Notes: generated by a model from the letters alone, not told the origin. A DNA stretch of 26,287 nt from Ignavibacteria bacterium (GCA_016704345.1 JADJAH010000030.1:1-26287), one strand, 5' to 3'; numbered from the stretch's first letter, positions 11,237 through 22,401 are shown. Translations and numbers: made by a program.

Positions 11237-11607
11237 TTAATTCCCTGAATTTTGCTTTTGGGCTTTTCAGATAATATAATCAAATATGTAATATAGGCTA
11301 TTTGTTCTTCGGTTAAATTATAAATTTCATCTTTCCACTTAACTGGAATTCTCGATCCAAATCCCTTCTTATCAATTTCCAATTTAGTTGATTTTATCTC
11401 GTGTTGTACTGATTCTAAAATACTACCATAGAATGTAGTATCAATACTATATTTATAAGTCTCAAATAATTCCGAAAGTAACCAATTTGCCGTTTTATAA
11501 TCAGATACACTTTGAGCAAATTGGTCAGTATATCCCTGATATATGTATGCAATTCTGTTTGATGCTCCAGCAAAGCATGATCTTAAGCCAATAATTTGAA
11601 GCTCCAT
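11233..11607 (-). CDS. Unknown protein, first gene of the type III operon
   Basis: This is an intact frame of about 124 aa from ATG 11607 (MELQIIGLRSCFAGASNRIA), preceded by an A-rich stretch including AAAAGAA. The frame also stays open upstream to a GTG at 11712, which would add 35 residues including a hydrophobic FIFLFV patch; I prefer the ATG. The product looks helical and soluble, with YKTANWLLSELFETYK in the middle and a Lys-rich end. No family was recognised. Its stop overlaps the next small gene by ATGA, so it opens the operon leading to RadC, helicase-nuclease, Mod and Res. About 245 nt separate this start from the previous operon, enough for a promoter. Confidence 0.65.
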   Translation of the reverse strand: MELQIIGLRSCFAGASNRIAYIYQGYTDQFAQSVSDYKTANWLLSELFETYKYSIDTTFYGSILESVQHEIKSTKLEIDKKGFGSRIPVKWKDEIYNLTEEQIAYITYLIILSEKPKSKIQGIK

Positions 11608-11851
11608 TATTGATAGTTCTTTTAAATTTATCTGTGAGATAGAAACTTTCACAAACAAAAAAATAAAATGTTTGCATAGATAAGTTTTTTTAACATAGCT
11701 CTGAAACTCCACTTTTTACTTGTTAATTTTTTTTGCGGTCTCTAATTAATAAAGCAACCACAAAAATATTACGAATTATTTTTTGATTGAAACATACAAA
11801 CTTTGTCATTTCAATAGCAGTCTGCCTTGAGAAAAAAACTCTGTCCTGCCT

Positions 11852-14800
11852 TTAACTGCCTTTCAGCCATTTCTTCACTTCGGATACGCAATAGTCCAAG
11901 TCATCTCTGACCCGATATACCCAAAACCTCCTAACGTCCCATCCTAGTTCGATAAGCTCCTGTTCCGCAATTGGTCTCTTCTGCAAGTTCACCATCCCAG
12001 CTTCTATGATATCTCTCTCCGTCAACTTCTATGTCCAGCATTCTTCCATTGTTAAACAACGCCAAATCCAGAGAATACTGTTCGACTCTGTACTGGGGAA
12101 TTGTTCTAATGCCATTATCATATAGAGCTGTATATAATCTCCTTTCCCAGTCTGATACTAATGTCCCGGTAGGCATAGCAGGATAAGTTCCACCAAGGTC
12201 AGCATTAATAATTACACGCTCCTGAGCCGTTGCCCTTACGTTGGAAATATATTCGACAAACCTCTCCATATAATTGACACCACAGTTTCCACATTTGGCT
12301 TTTATTGCCCAACAACAATTAATGCAGCTCTAGCTCTTGTAATGGCAACATTGAAGAGATTACCTGACCTTGAAAGAAAAAAGATGGAACCTCTTCCAAT
12401 TCCATTTGAGATTACCGGCGAAAATATCATGATATCCCTTTCATCACCCTGAAATTTGTGAACAGTGTCAGCAATAAAATCTCTATTTATCAATTTGTCA
12501 GATAATTGAATGTCATTGTGTACCAAATCCCTAATTCTAGCAGCATGGGCATTGAAAGGTGTTACTACTCCTATTGTTCCATTGTATCCGGTATCCACAA
12601 TCCTTCTTAGTTCATTCAGAACAGCTTCAGCCTCTTGTTCATTTAGTGAACCACCTGAATGAGGACTCACAACTGAACCTTCAACATTGATCCAACGCAG
12701 CTTTGGTTCATTTTGAAGAGGCTTATGTATTTCATATTTCGTTGCAACTCTCAATGTACTATCATAGAATTCTCTGTTTGAGAAATTTATGATATCTGCA
12801 TGAGATCTATGATGATCTTTCAATACAACAATATCATCACCTGAACAAATTGATTGCGCAAGTCCAAACAAAGAATTACCAGCATAACTCCAACTCAAGT
12901 AATCGTCTTGGAGGTTGAATTTTTCTAATAGTTCCATATCCTGCCTCTCATTAATCTTGCTAATATGTGTCAACTGTTTGCTATCGCCAATTATCACGGC
13001 CCTCTTTGCTCTGAACAATAGTGGCAGTGCAGAGGCAATATCGCATTGACTAGCTTCGTCAATAATCACAAGATCAAAGAAACCGGACACAGAAGGTACC
13101 TTTCCCTTAACTGACAAAGATGTAACTGCCCAACAAGAAAGAATATTTGCAACTTCTGGAAGCAGCTTGTAATACCTGGCAAAACACTGCGTTCAATTCT
13201 TTTTGATTTGTATTTGCATTTGCGGCAACAATCAAATTCACTAGAGTTGCAAAATCACCTAGAACTCGTCTATCATTCGTCGTTAGCTTTCCGGGAATTA
13301 GATTCAACCAACTTTCCCAAAGTTCAAGTGAATTCTCAGCAATGTCCTCTTCGACCTTTTTAGCATCGCGAGCTAATTCAAACAAGGTCTTTTTACTTTT
13401 CAATAGTTCTAATGATGTAAAATAGTCAGATATTTCATGGGCAAGTTTAAATCTTTCCTTCAGGAGTCCGATGAAACTGTAATATCCAGAGAGAGATTGT
13501 TTATCAACTTGCACATCAGGTACCATCACTTGAAGTTCCTCTGCAAAAGGTCTTACACGATTAACACTAATTGAGGCAGCAGCACTTCTAGATTTTCTGA
13601 TAAAGGGCCAAAGGATTTTGATATTCTGACTGCTTATTCTTGTCGGCCTCTGAAATAGCTTTCAGCAGAATCAATTGCTATCTTCATATCTTCAAACTTG
13701 CCTTTCCCAGTTCCTAATCTCCTGGAAGAGTGCCTCGCCAAACAAGGATCTGTGAGATTCTATATCCTGTTCTTTTGTATCGGTATCATTCCTAATTACA
13801 ATTATTTCTTCCTGATTATTACGTATTGACGCCTGATTTTGAAGCAACATCTCGTGCCTTCTTTGGGCAACATTATGTCTTTCTTCATCCGATGATAATG
13901 TTGATGCAGAAAGTAATCCGGTGAGATACTGAGCTAATTCTGATTGAAGTTGATTATTACCCAATCTTAGCATTACAGGACGTGAGGTTAAACCGTTCAC
14001 TCTTTCATTTACAACATCAACAGCTTTGTTATTCTTACTTGCAAAGTACCTTTTGACCCTGGTAGACCGAATTAACAATGATGCTCGTTACCACCTGACT
14101 TTTTCCGGTTCCTGGAGGTCCCGGTAACTACTGTCAATGGTGCCTGTAAAGCTTTTTTCACTGCATTTCTTTGTTCCTCGTTAAGTGGAATCGGCTCGAT
14201 TATGATTTTCTCTTGATGCTCATACTGAGGTACATTACGGGATATCCAATGTCCCAATGAACTGGTATTGTAAGTATTCTCGTCCATTCTCTTGAAATCG
14301 CTCAATTCCTTTTCTAGCCCTTGAGTGAATTTTGAGCGTTCAGAGAAAAACAAAGCCGCTGAATTATAAATACCTATAGCTCCTTCATTTTTGAGAAGTG
14401 TTTGGTCAAGATTTTTCGGGTCAATTTCACCTTTCCAGTTCCAATGTGGCCTAAGCAATTTGAGGGCGAGAAGCTATCTCTTCGAATTCAGGTTGATCTT
14501 CAATTGGATTGTTGAGACCTAATTCTTCAGACAATGAGAATACTTCTTCAAACAGTTCGTTCTTATCAAGACCAGTGATCTTAGAAATTGCCTCATAATT
14601 GAGATGGGGTATTTCATTTGAGAGAGTAGGAGAATTGTTGCCACCCAATGTCTCTGTAACATATGGTATCAACAAAAGCGGTTCAACTACATAGAATTCT
14701 GTTCTTGCAACTACCTTTCTAAGATTTACCAAATACCCAAGTTGAAGAACTAGTCTGTTTTTGTCACCAAGAACTTTCCTTAAGGCATTTCTTGCATCTT

Positions 14801-15203
14801 GATTATTATAAATGTCATTCGTTGCATCTGAAAATTGTGGAAGTTTACTAAGCTGACCATAATCCGGACTTCCGTACCTGTTTGAAGCATAGCATGAAAT
14901 TCCTGAGTCCATGTCCTTTGAGAGACATTCAAGATAGTATGAAGATAACTTTGCGAGTGGAGAATCGTAGACTTCTCTAACAATTTCCGGTATTACTTCT
15001 TGAGCAGGGTTAACAGACCAGCAATAATTGTTGTCTTGTGTTACTATTCCACTTAGTTGATAATAGAGAATTGATTGACCTCTTCTTGTCGATATCAAGA
15101 TTATGCTTTTGATTTACTCTGAGTAATCTCTCTTGCTTTGAGGCTTCCAAACTCCCTCAATATTAATAATATCTCCTCTTTCAGGTCCACTTCAAGTTTT
15201 CAT
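11852..15203 (-). CDS. Winged-helix / Upf1-like SF1 helicase / Vsr-like nuclease fusion
   Basis: The joined frames give about 1117 aa. The first ~75 residues look like a winged helix, with EEILLILREFGSLKAREI and then LYYQLSGIVTQDNNYCWSV. The helicase is of the AAA_11/AAA_12 (Upf1/Dna2-like) type. Walker A is VVTGPPGTGKSQVV (about residue 363), readable after removing one G at 14120-14122. A coiled-coil-rich insert follows. Later motifs are VIIDEASQCDIASALP (about 714), IGDSKQL, HHRSH, DTVHKFQGDERDI and NVAITRARAAL. The last ~135 residues are a DUF559/Vsr-like endonuclease, with WERRLYTALYDNGI, LDLALFNN, LDIEVDGERYH and GWDVRRFWVYRV. The best start, ATG 15203, directly follows the upstream stop, and one extra A right after it breaks the frame. 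It is the probable DNA-cutting effector of the Hsp70 operon, akin in architecture to other helicase-Vsr defence proteins. Confidence 0.88.
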
Positions 15204-16600
15204 TTAAGGAGTTTTGAAAACATCTTCTATGAAAATAATCTTCCCGTCTGAGCTTTTCAAGAATTCGAATCTTCCCCTCTTAAAGCACTCAAACTGTCCA
15301 TTTGACTCAACTATCTCTTTCAATTTTATATTGGTAAGTTTGATACCAGTGCTTTTATTAAACTCAGTTACAATTTCATTCAATTTGACTTCAAATTTTT
15401 TGCTCAAAAGGTTATCTATTATTTTATATATATAGTGTTGTAGATCAGATTCCAAAAGCTTTTCTCTGTCGCCAAATTTTTTGCAAGCCTCTTCTGATTT
15501 AGAGTCTTCTGGATCTCCATATTCTCTTCCTCTTGGGCTTATGAGACTTAATTATCGTATCTGATGATTTTGAAGTTTTGAAGATTCTCAGACTTAGTTT
15601 GTCATAGTAAACATCATAAAACTTTTTGAAACCGAAAAATCCTCCTAGCAGAACCAAGGAATACTTAAAATTTTCACCAAATCCCTTGTAAAGTTTAAGG
15701 TGTCTTAGTAGACTAGTTTGGTTTAAGTCATCCGATGTTCGCAGTTCATCACGCAATAATAAATACAATGGGGCTATGAAGTATTGACTCACACCATTTG
15801 AAGATGTTTTTGAAATGTATTATTGCACTGTTTCTTCAGATTCAAGTTGTTTTATTATGTCAAGGAATTTCATGTTCGGTTTGGAAATCTTGATATTTTC
15901 GAGGAAACTGAACAACATACTGCCTTCAAAAGTTTTGAAGCCCATGCTATTAGCAAATACCAATCCCACATCGAAAAAATATCCAAGGGGTTGTTCCTGG
16001 AAAATATTCATATCGGTCATATGATACCAAAATTTCCCAAAAGCTTGCTTCACCTATTTCAAATGATTTTGTCCCTGCCTTTCTGAATTGCAGGCCTCTC
16101 CAAATCTTGTCAATACCGATTTCTGAAATATACTTCTCTGGATCTTCTTCAATATTACAGATTTTCCAAACTGCATCTATCGCTTTGACGATTTCTTGCC
16201 TTTGAATATGTGATTCAATTTCCGGAAGATTATCCTCAAATAAGGGCTCCTCAATTCTTATTCTCTTATCTGTTTTATTCTCAATTGACACTTTAGCTTG
16301 AAGTGACATTGGATAGATTGAAACTACGTCTTCAATATTGAAACACAGCAATCTATCTTCATTTGTAATTGATTGTTCAAGATGAAGTATTACATATTCC
16401 TCCTCATATTCAAAGGGCGTTGTAATTGAGAACTGTGCAACTAACTTCTTCCTGACTTCATTAGTTATTATTCTTTCAAATTCAATCAATTGATTTCTTG
16501 GAATATATGTATGACCAAACCTATAGAACAAAATGAACTGTTGCCTCAGCATTATTGTCAGATACGTTTTTGCATCCCAATTTTTAGAAATCGAATACAT
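15204..16600 (-). CDS. Unknown ~465-aa protein of the Hsp70-helicase operon
   Basis: ATG 16600 (MYSISKNWDAKTYLTIMLRQ) lies inside the end of the upstream helicase with a 17-nt overlap, and the stop abuts the next gene. An alternative ATG at 16660 would overlap by 77 nt. The first 220 residues are intact and mixed alpha/beta, including FERIITNEVRKKLVAQF and YVILHLEQSITNEDRLL. A middle part (FFDVGLVFANSMGFKTFEGS) and a hydrophobic segment (SLVLLGGFFGFKKFYDVYY) follow. Then comes a basic linker and a C-terminal ~65 residues resembling a winged helix (LLSKKFEVKLNEIVTEFN to FKRGRFEFL). Frames break near 16040, 15820 and 15510. No family was recognised. It is tightly embedded between two helicases, so it is probably a structural or DNA-recognition partner in the same complex, by inference. 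Confidence 0.7.
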
Positions 16601-17748
16601 CGGTCTTTGGAGTTCTTGTTTGATTGAGAATTTTTGAGACGGAGATTTCTGTGCACTCATCTCTAAAAGTATCTACTAGATAATGTGTTTCGCCATGATA
16701 AGTTAAATAAAGATTCTTTCTGCTTCTCGTCATAGCTACCATGAACAAAGTTGATGCCTTATCCGGAAAAATGGGAAAATCCTTATTCAGATATGGGAGA
16801 AACACATTATCGAAATCCAATCCTTTGGCACTATGATACGTCATGAGAATTACATCTTTGTTTTGCTCTGCGCCTCTCAATGAACCATAACTGCTCCCAA
16901 CAAACTGCAACTTTAGTTGATTGTTTTGAAAGTGTTGATTCAATGAGTTGAAATCGTGCTTGCCAAATGAATTTGTCAATTTTTGCCAAGTTGGCTTTTA
17001 TTCAAAATCAGAATACTGTCTGCAAAACTCAGAATTAAATCTCGTTTGGGGAAGAGTATAACGGAACTGTCTCCGACACTTGCACCCTTCAAAGATTCCT
17101 GATAAACGTAATTCACCTCTTCTACTATTATTATTTGCTTTGCATAGTCGAATGTTCACATCTTGTTTTGTCATGTCTCTTTGAACCAAAGACATTCATG
17201 TGTTCGGCAACAATTTCTGATTGCACCAATTATACTCCTTGTTAACCGATGGATAGTATTAAGAGTGAAAGGTTCTGCTTTGATAAATTGACCAACCATT
17301 TCAGGTTTAACCACTGACTCTTTCCATTTGGGATCTTTATCAAATTGATTGATTAGAATCACCTGCAACAAATACCTTTCCAGATCTTGATAACATACTG
17401 CGAAGTACGCGAATCTGGTAAGTCTTGAACCTCATCACAGAAAATGAAATCATAGTTCTCGGATCTCCTCTCGCAAAATCGTAATAAGTCATGATTGGGA
17501 TATCAGTAGATAATCCAAGTTCTTTGAGTCCAGTACGAAAAAGGTCGATGAGTGAAGTGTAAAAACAACTACTGCAACTTTGAATTGGGACTTCTTTGCA
17601 ATGTATCTCTTAAAGTATGAACGAGAAGAACTGACTTACCACTACCGGCAAATCCCTCTGATCCAGATATTTCCAGTTTTTTCGATTCGATATTTATGAA
17701 GTCCCTTTGATCAGGATCTAGTTGATCCTCTCTTATCATCCAGGTCAT
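16584..17748 (-). CDS. Compact superfamily 1 helicase (UvrD/Rep-like)
   Basis: This protein of about 388 aa has the full SF1 motif series in a short frame. Walker A is EGFAGSGKSVLLVHTL (residues 32-39) and motif II FIFCDEVQDLP (about residue 105). Motif III is VAGDSNQSIYDKD. Later motifs are TYHSAKGLDFDNVFLP (about 303) and FMVAMTRSRKNLYL (about 338). It lacks the large 1B/2B insertions of UvrD and any visible nuclease, so it resembles the small helicases common in defence loci. ATG 17748 (MTWMIREDQLDPDQRDFI) comes 9 nt after the Hsp70 stop, and its 3' end overlaps the next gene, so it is the second gene of the operon. Frames change near 17575, 17480, 17355, 17190 and 16990. Confidence 0.86.
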
Positions 17749-17757
17749 AGTTAGTAT

Positions 17758-20182
17758 TTATGAATTAGTAATTAGTCCCCCATCTCTGGATGAGATTGTC
17801 AGGTTTTCATTTTTGAAATTTTCATGATTTGTGACGCTTGGTTTTGATTGCAATATTTGTAAAGCATATTCGCTCATTCCAAGTTCATTTGCTGCTGAAT
17901 AAAACCATCCATAATCACCTCCGCTTAATTGTTTTTTTTTCGAATTTGTCCTTCCAATAATTAAAGGCTCGTGATATTAGGCTTATACTTCTCTCTTGGT
18001 CAAATCTCCTTTATTAAGCGACCTAACTCTAGCCAACTATATGGATAAGCAGGATTCATCTTAAGAGATTCTTCGAAAATCAGGATACTTTTTTGCACGT
18101 CTTTGTGAACCAACTCGCGCGCAAAATTGAATGCTGTTACATAACTTTTATCCCTTTCGTAAGCTCACTTGAAGTACTCAAAAGCTTTTTCCTCCAAACC
18201 TGCACCGGAGTATAAAACTCCAAGTTTGTTAAAGTTATTGGAATTTGGATATAACCTGTTTAATATCTCTAATGTTTCCGCAGCTCTTAAATTGTTGCCT
18301 GAGCTTTCCTTACATGCCCTGTACAGCTGTTCCAATCCTTTCTTTGCCGGCTTTCCACCATTCCTTTCCGCTCTGATGTTTGCTTGCCTTTCTGCCCTTA
18401 ATACTATTCTTTCATTTGTTGATAGTTCGCGGTTGGCAAAAGGGTTGATGGGTTCAGCAAATACAGATTGACCTGCCGCAGAAGCTCTTGCTTTAAGCAG
18501 TTTGTCAGCTGTAACTTCAAGTTCAAGTTTTACTTGAGTATTCCTTTTAAAACCTGCTGGACTGCTGCTTACAATCTTCATGTTATATAGCATCTTATTA
18601 ATATTCCCTAAGCAGATTGGTATCTCTATTGCTTGTTGTCCATCTCTGTCGGTAATAAGTTCATCAATTACGATAAGGTCACATGGAATTTGAGTGCCGG
18701 CTCTGAGAATCACTTTGGGGGTGTTGTCTTTTGTAATTGCCAAGAGAGGTTCACTAGTAATCGGCTTTATAATGTTCTTATTGAATCCATTGTATATAAG
18801 AGAATGTAATGCAGCTCCTGAAGAAACATGTGTTTGCAGGTCTCGCGGAACTAATAGTTCAGATTCAGTGAAATACCCTTTGAGAGCCGTCTGAACATAT
18901 GGGTTCTTTGAACTTCCTCCAATTAGCAAAACATAATCAATCTCATTCTATTCAAGAACGCTTTCTTTAAGGCTGTTTCAATGGGACTGAAAATGTTTAT
19001 AATGTCCACTTTCAGATTGCTGAATAAAAAGGAAATATCGGGATTTATAGCCAAGAGAGAATTCATAATTTCATTGAATTCCGAGTACGAGAGTTTAGGT
19101 TCAGACAAAGTTAGCATTCCTTTTCTTGAATCAACTTCAATTTTTGTTCCAATAGAAACATACTTCTTAGACTCAGCAATTTCCGGCAAAATCCAGTTGG
19201 ACATTTGTAGCCCAACATTTTCGCAAATCATTATTTTCAATTGCTCTGCTGATTTCATCAATTGATTTAAAATCCTGTTTTTCTCTGGTGTTCTAAAATC
19301 TTCTGTCCTTTTACCGCTTTCAGATAGTAATTGCGGAAATAGACATTCGGAAGCAATATTGTGATCTATGTCATCCACAAGTTTTTCAAATTTTGAAATG
19401 GATAGATTCTTAGAATAAATTCCGTATAAGTTTTTTCCCAATTCGAGAATTGAAACATCCAAGTTCCAGCACCAAAATCAAATACTAAGACTTTAGGATT
19501 GTCACCATCCGGTATTTTGATCGGATTCAATTCTTCTGTTGATGTCTGCACATAGCTTAGAAAAGCAGCATTTGGTTCAATAATTAATGACTGCTTGTTA
19601 ACAGAAATTCCGTTTTGCTCGAGTGCTTGTATAAGGTCTTTTCTCTGATTTGTTTCAAAAGAGCTGGAATACTAACAGCAAATTGAAGATTTGAAGGCAG
19701 TTTCTTGCTCTAATATATCTGTCAATTTGTGCTTCAAATAAGTGAAGAAAACTTTTGCCGCATCTCCAGGATTAAGTATTGAGGTCTCACTGTTTCTGTC
19801 CAATTCACTATTGTAATACTTTGACCCGAGATCCTCTCTCAACTCCATTTTGAATGAATACCAGACATTGATCCCCTTTTTCAGAATATACTTCAAGTTG
19901 CTGCCCCGGTACCTATTAACAGTTTTCATTGTGCCAGGCAGAAATTGCTGGTATTTTTCTGAAGACATAGATGTTCCATCCTCAAGTTTTTGATTTAACC
20001 AAATGGGTTCTGTTTTTTATATTTGTTGAAGCAACATCAAGAGATGCAATAGAAATAACTGTTGTGGATGTGCCAAAATCTATGCCTATAAAAGTTGAAC
20101 CGGAAATATTATTGGCACTGTTTATAGAAACGGGATTTCCCAATACCGGGAATAGATTTTCTATTTTGATGTCTTCCGCCAT
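17758..20182 (-). CDS. Hsp70 (DnaK-like) ATPase with C-terminal TPR repeats
   Basis: This is an actin-fold ATPase of about 808 aa. After a ~30-residue extension comes the phosphate-1 motif IGIDFGTSTTV (33-42). Later motifs are VFDFGAGT (phosphate-2, about 238), LLIGGSSKNPYV (adenosine motif, about 419) and HVSSGAALHS (connect-2). A short substrate-binding-like region begins VILRAGTQIPCDL (about 491). The normal DnaK lid is replaced by a linker rich in charged residues (RAERQANIRAERNGG). TPR-like helices follow, with NNFNKLGVLYSGAGLEEKAF, AYPYSWLELGRLI and GDYGWFYSAANELGMSEYA. It is not the housekeeping DnaK: no GrpE/DnaJ neighbour, a divergent C terminus and a helicase operon context. It is the first gene of the operon, and the helicase starts 9 nt after its stop. 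Frames break near 19980, 19680, 19640, 19460, 18930 and 18165. A regulatory or sensor role is inference. Confidence 0.92.
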
Positions 20183-20821
20183 TCAATTCTCAATTTAAGT
20201 TAAGAATTAATCCATTCATCTATTCTGAATACTTGCAGTGCAGAATGAGATTTGTTGGAGTAGTTTTCTTGCATACCTGAATCGCTAGTAACTCACATTC
20301 TTTAATGAATGAGCTTGATACTGAAAAACTCTGAAGAATATTTAACACAGCAGTGTAAAAATACTTCAACTACTTAAGAATACTTTAATATATCTTAAAG
20401 CTATTAAGCTTCCCTAAGTTTCTGATCAGTCTGTTTTACAGAGTTTTACAAATATATAAAATTCGAGGATTAAACGAACTCAACTCATTTGCCACTTTAC
20501 AGAGTCCTGATGGAAGGGCATACTTATTGGAAGGGATCTTGTTATTCAATGAAACCAACTTTTGGGGAACCAGATCAAACTTTTCAATCGGCTTACGTAG
20601 AAAAATGAAAGCGCAGCACACATAAGAAGGGTGCAGGGCAGGATCTCATTTCACTAATTTGCTATTCTTTGAAATTAAAAATACTTACAAGCATTATTTT
20701 CCAACATCGTAGACATTAAAGCGTTCAGAACTCACTTAATTTTAAGAAAGAGGTACAATTCCTCAAAGAGAAAACTCTTAAATGAAATCAGATGATCTTT
20801 CTTAACTCATAATTGGATTTG
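20183..20821. other. Intergenic region upstream of the Hsp70 operon
   Basis: This AT-rich gap of 639 nt lies between two minus-strand genes. The promoter of the Hsp70 operon should lie in its left part (20183-20400), which holds many CTTAA/TTAAG-rich stretches, but I could not name a promoter with confidence. A 61-codon minus-strand frame at 20436-20621 has fairly normal composition (KVANELSSFNPRILY) but no ribosome-binding site or partner. It could be a small gene or a remnant of a larger one. Confidence 0.4.
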
Positions 20822-22272
20822 TCAAGGCTCAACAATCTTGTCATTCAACCCATCCAATGAATTCAACGGTGAAATCGTCCCGATAAAAAACAAAGAATTG
20901 TTATCAACAATACTGAAATCGGTTGCATCCACAAGCCCGCTTGCATCAAGGTCTTCCGGCAATCTCGGCCCTACTTCAAAGTTGTATGCCCCATTTGCAA
21001 TGCGCATGAAGTCTGTGCCTTCCACAAATCCGCTTTGGTTGACATCACCGCTATAGAAGCAGTACTTGCCTGCACGAAGTTTAAGATTGTTGCCGTATGC
21101 CTGTGTTATAGCTGAAGTGAAGTCGTAATTGTTTTGAATTCCTGTCTGTAAAAATTCTCCTCCGGACTTACTCCAGGTTTCTATACTATTGAAATGTCTG
21201 ACAACGATGTAGTAATTTCCTGTGGGAGCTGTTACAAAGTTGAAATTACCTGTAAGCGTGACAGAATCTATAACAGCTTTTGCTGAATCAACTATTTGAT
21301 AAGGACTCAAATTATTTCTAAGGTAAACTGCAAACGTGTCTCTTCTTGCATGAGTTCCGGGAATAGGTACAAGCATTGCTTGAACGGCACATTTGACGGT
21401 TAAATAAATTGAAAACGTAGGAGTGAATGACCAAATAGCAGACGCACCCGCCAACTGATTATTTGAATCTTTTGCAATGACTCTCCAATAATGCAAAAGG
21501 TCCCTTTGCAGAAGTGCAGAGATGGTTCTCGTTGTATCCGTAATTAGAGAGTCGATTAACAAGTAAGACAACATGTCCGGATTACTTGATATTTGATAGT
21601 ATAGGTTCTTGCATTGGCGATAGGATGCCAAGCAAATTGAATTGGCTGAGAAACAATTTCTGATCCGGTTGGCGGAATGCTCAAAGAAATGTTCGGAAAA
21701 TTCGGAAATGGTAGATTTGGAATACTCATTATATGAGTCGCAGGTGTTGTGATATCGGTGTTTGTCGTGCCTACATAAGCAAACACATTTATATAAGGAT
21801 TTGGTGAAGAACTCCTGTATACAAGATCCGGTGTTTCATTTGCATAGTAAGGAGCTGTTGTCCTTAGTCTTAATCTCACAATTCACCGCAATATTTGGTG
21901 GCATCACATATCCATTTCCTGCCCCCGGAAAAGTATTGACAGCGAGTCGCAATTGACCTGGCGTTGTAACAGTATAAACAGTCGGATTCCTCGGACGCAT
22001 ATTAATGGGCAGGTCTGATTCAACAATAGCTAACGTCATATTGCCACCGTTTGAAATTTGCTTGTTGAAATCAAAGTGATAATCAGCTCCAGCATATTCA
22101 AAATTCGAGCTACGCCAGGATTTGTCCACGTCATTTCAATATCAAATTCAAACTCATTGTTAAGAGAAGTACGATCATTAACATCAAGTAAGTAAGTAGG
22201 ATTTTGGGCTGGTGAGATTTGAGTGAAAACTAACAGAAGAAAAGTCAACAACATCAATATGATTGTCTTCAT
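20822..22272 (-). CDS. Secreted protein with Fn3-like and dockerin-like domains
   Basis: ATG 22272 is preceded by AAGGAA and begins a clear signal peptide, MKTIILMLLTFLLLVFTQIS followed by PAQ, so the product is exported. The joined frames give about 483 aa. A beta-rich N-terminal region (MTWTNPG, YHFDFNKQISNGGNM) is followed by a Pro-rich stretch (SIPNLPFPNFPNISLSIPP). A fibronectin-III-like segment comes next (QFAWHPIANARTYTIKYQ then YWRVIAKDS). The end has two calcium-loop repeats, GDVNQSGFVEGTDF and EDLDASGLVDATDF, spaced as in dockerin modules. Frames break near 22120, 21870 and 21600. No T9SS sorting tail was seen. It is probably an ordinary host surface or extracellular protein at the island border, with a defence link not supported. 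Confidence 0.8.
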
Positions 22273-22385
22273 AATTCTATTCCTTAAGTTATGATAATAA
22301 TAACTTCACAAAATTCGTTGTAATGCTTTGCAAATTCAATAAGAAATTTCTGCAGCTGTAAAATCAGTTTTCATAAATAGTAACA

Positions 22386-22401
22386 GTCCACATTCATGGA
22401 C
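22386..22401. repeat. GTCC-N8-GGAC palindrome, copy 1
   Basis: GTCCACATTCATGGAC is an inverted repeat with the same half-sites and inner ACATTC as four palindromes at 23626-23988. Here the first base of the left arm is A instead of T (AGTCC). A looser relative, TCCATGGTTTGGACA, lies at 22446-22460. Confidence 0.55.

Noticed and set aside
2709..11607. DISARM, BREX or Druantia system
   Set aside because: Marker genes (DUF1998 protein, PglZ, BrxC or BrxL, DruE-type helicase) are not visible; the methylase and helicase are those of a type III RM system.
11233..11607. ABC three-component system middle component
   Set aside because: Size is similar but there is no ABC ATPase gene anywhere in the operon and no motif supports it.
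11852..15203. HEPN domain in the helicase-Vsr protein, as in some single-gene defence helicases
   Set aside because: No R-x4-6-H segment in a helical context was found; the N terminus looks like a winged helix and the middle like a coiled-coil insert.
866..20182. Programmed frameshifting as the cause of split genes
   Set aside because: Breaks are too many, at varied sites, and hit the insides of Walker A and DEAH motifs; no consistent slippery site plus downstream structure was seen.
17758..20182. Housekeeping DnaK chaperone gene
   Set aside because: No GrpE or DnaJ neighbours, divergent C terminus with TPR-like helices, and coupling to helicase genes.
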